This document shows, in pieces, positions 63,061-64,000 of a stretch of DNA of 64,000 nt (the stretch's first letter is position 1; every line of letters starts with the position of its first letter). The position numbers and the translations under genes were made by a program. The stretch lies in the NCBI GenBank assembly GCA_945859605.1, contig OX243816.1, positions 32,679,175-32,743,174 of the forward strand. The letters run 5' to 3'. Under the pieces are notes generated by a model, which saw nothing but the letters and a program-made list of their open reading frames with translations, did no database searches and had not been told where the DNA came from. Source of the stretch: Lumbricus rubellus. Lineage: Eukaryota; Annelida; Clitellata; Crassiclitellata; Lumbricidae.

Positions 63061-64000
63061 GGCTGGTTGTATGTCCCAACTGACCGAGAACGTCGAAATA
63101 TTTACACTGACTACTTACTGACTGACTACTATTGCACTGTTAGATCGAGAATTATACTATTCGAACATATTTATAAGAGTAGGTTTGCATATGAAGCAGG
63201 TAATTATTGAGTCACCTGGCAGCCAGTCAGAAACTTCGGTTCATCATCGTCTACGCAGTTGGCCAATCACGACAGGTGGAATATCAGATGTGACAATTAC
63301 TGACCCGCCACTTAGAGAAGTCACAACAAAGTTATCAAGTCACTCTAGACCAAATCTTTATGCAATCAGGGTTACAAAATAAGTACGAAGGTCTCTTGGC
63401 TCAGATTTTAGGTCACAAGATAGGTCTCAATCTAGTTCGTCAATCAATATTATCGAACATCTTATAGGTTAATGTCATGTGCCGCTCAGAACAGATATAC
63501 AGTATTAGCAAGCCTCCATGTCTTGTCCTACATGTGGCGATAATAATAAACTTATAATTATAATGTTATGTAGTAATAATGTTACTTAATGTACACCGTG
63601 ATTCAAAAAAACTAAGCCAACCTGTTTTTCATATATCTCTAATGCATGATAACATATCACGCTAAAGTTTTAAAAATATTTAGAGAATTGGACCAAGAAT
63701 ACGATTCCAAAATTTCATGAGATAGAGTTGAACGGAGAAAAAGATATGAATCTTTCAACTTCATATGCCAAAATTTCAGTTTACAAGAAATTTTCTGTCC
63801 GATTCAATAAAAAGTAAGGCTAGTAAGCTAAACTGTTTTTCTTATATCTCCAATGCCTGATAATTAGGCTAATCATACTAAAATTTTCCAGATATTTTAG
63901 CGATATCTTGAAGGGGCTAGGAAAATAAATTAAAAAATAAAGATCATACAAAATAAAAAGAAGCAGATATCAACATAGACAGATATAAAGAAAGCAGAGG
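63061..64000. other. Upstream (5') region of the CPT1-like gene and dispersed repeats
   Basis: The frame upstream of the ATG at 63060 meets a stop (TAA) within about 70 bases, so this ATG is the likely start unless an upstream coding exon exists. No TATA box was evident. The far part (63593-63900) holds further copies of the ACACCGTGATTC repeat family. Confidence 0.45.
63593..63705. repeat. Dispersed repeat, ACACCGTGATTCAAAAAA family, copy 3
   Basis: Similar to 11235-11335 and 61631-61755. A partial diverged copy follows at 63806-63900. Confidence 0.8.

Noticed and set aside
62678..63210. Three other long frames over CPT1-like exon 1
   Set aside because: GC-rich exon with open shadow frames; only the 63060-62719 frame joins exon 2 in phase and has the two hydrophobic segments and the family-like KTK-IW junction.

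Overview
The window is eukaryotic nuclear DNA: intron-split genes with GT-AG junctions, a nuclear-type tRNA, many microsatellites and several families of DNA transposon. The host genes resemble animal genes. A full-length L-gulonolactone oxidase, a metazoan Polinton/Maverick and the dense AGGCCTA word in non-coding DNA suggest a marine invertebrate deuterostome, perhaps an echinoderm; that placement is inference. All gene models below were built by hand from splice sites, codon phase and family motifs.

Layout. 1-5400: repeats and intergenic DNA, with a hAT-like element (308-1272), a tRNA-Gln (minus, 3055-3126) and low-complexity tracts. 6918-13773 plus: a complete 11-exon L-gulonolactone oxidase gene (453 codons). 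15084-21152 plus: an 8-exon ETAA1-like gene (646 codons) ending in an RPA32-binding helix. 63060-22927 minus: a 19-exon carnitine O-palmitoyltransferase 1-like gene (725 codons) that fills the right two thirds of the window. Every exon junction in the three models keeps phase.

The CPT1-like gene is loaded with mobile DNA. Intron 7 holds a 14,695-bp Polinton (37807-52501) bounded by a perfect 6-bp target duplication (TATGAT) and 212-bp terminal inverted repeats. Intron 11 holds a Ginger-like element (29339-30659) and a mariner/Tc1-like relic (30682-31931) side by side; intron 8 holds a second hAT-like copy (35561-36529) with an 8-bp target duplication; intron 10 is largely a 23-bp minisatellite; introns 1, 4 and 5 hold foldback elements and a tRNA-derived SINE.

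The Polinton encodes protein-primed DNA polymerase B (in three pieces), an integrase with chromodomain, a packaging ATPase, an adenovirus-type protease, a penton-like capsid protein, several virion or membrane-like proteins, a dUTPase-fold protein, a zinc finger/PLA2-like protein, a zinc-ribbon protein and two paralogous fibre-like genes. Only the first ~35 codons of the expected major capsid gene remain, and the polymerase is frameshifted twice, so this copy looks recent but defective.

The most unusual signal is the palindrome TAGGCCTA (with TAGGCTA and TAGCCTA). Comparing repeat copies and reading transposase frames shows it entering as a precise 6-bp gain at pre-existing TA dinucleotides, as expected for a TA-target transposon footprint or a micro-insertion process. 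I found no TAGGCCTA inside the Polinton.
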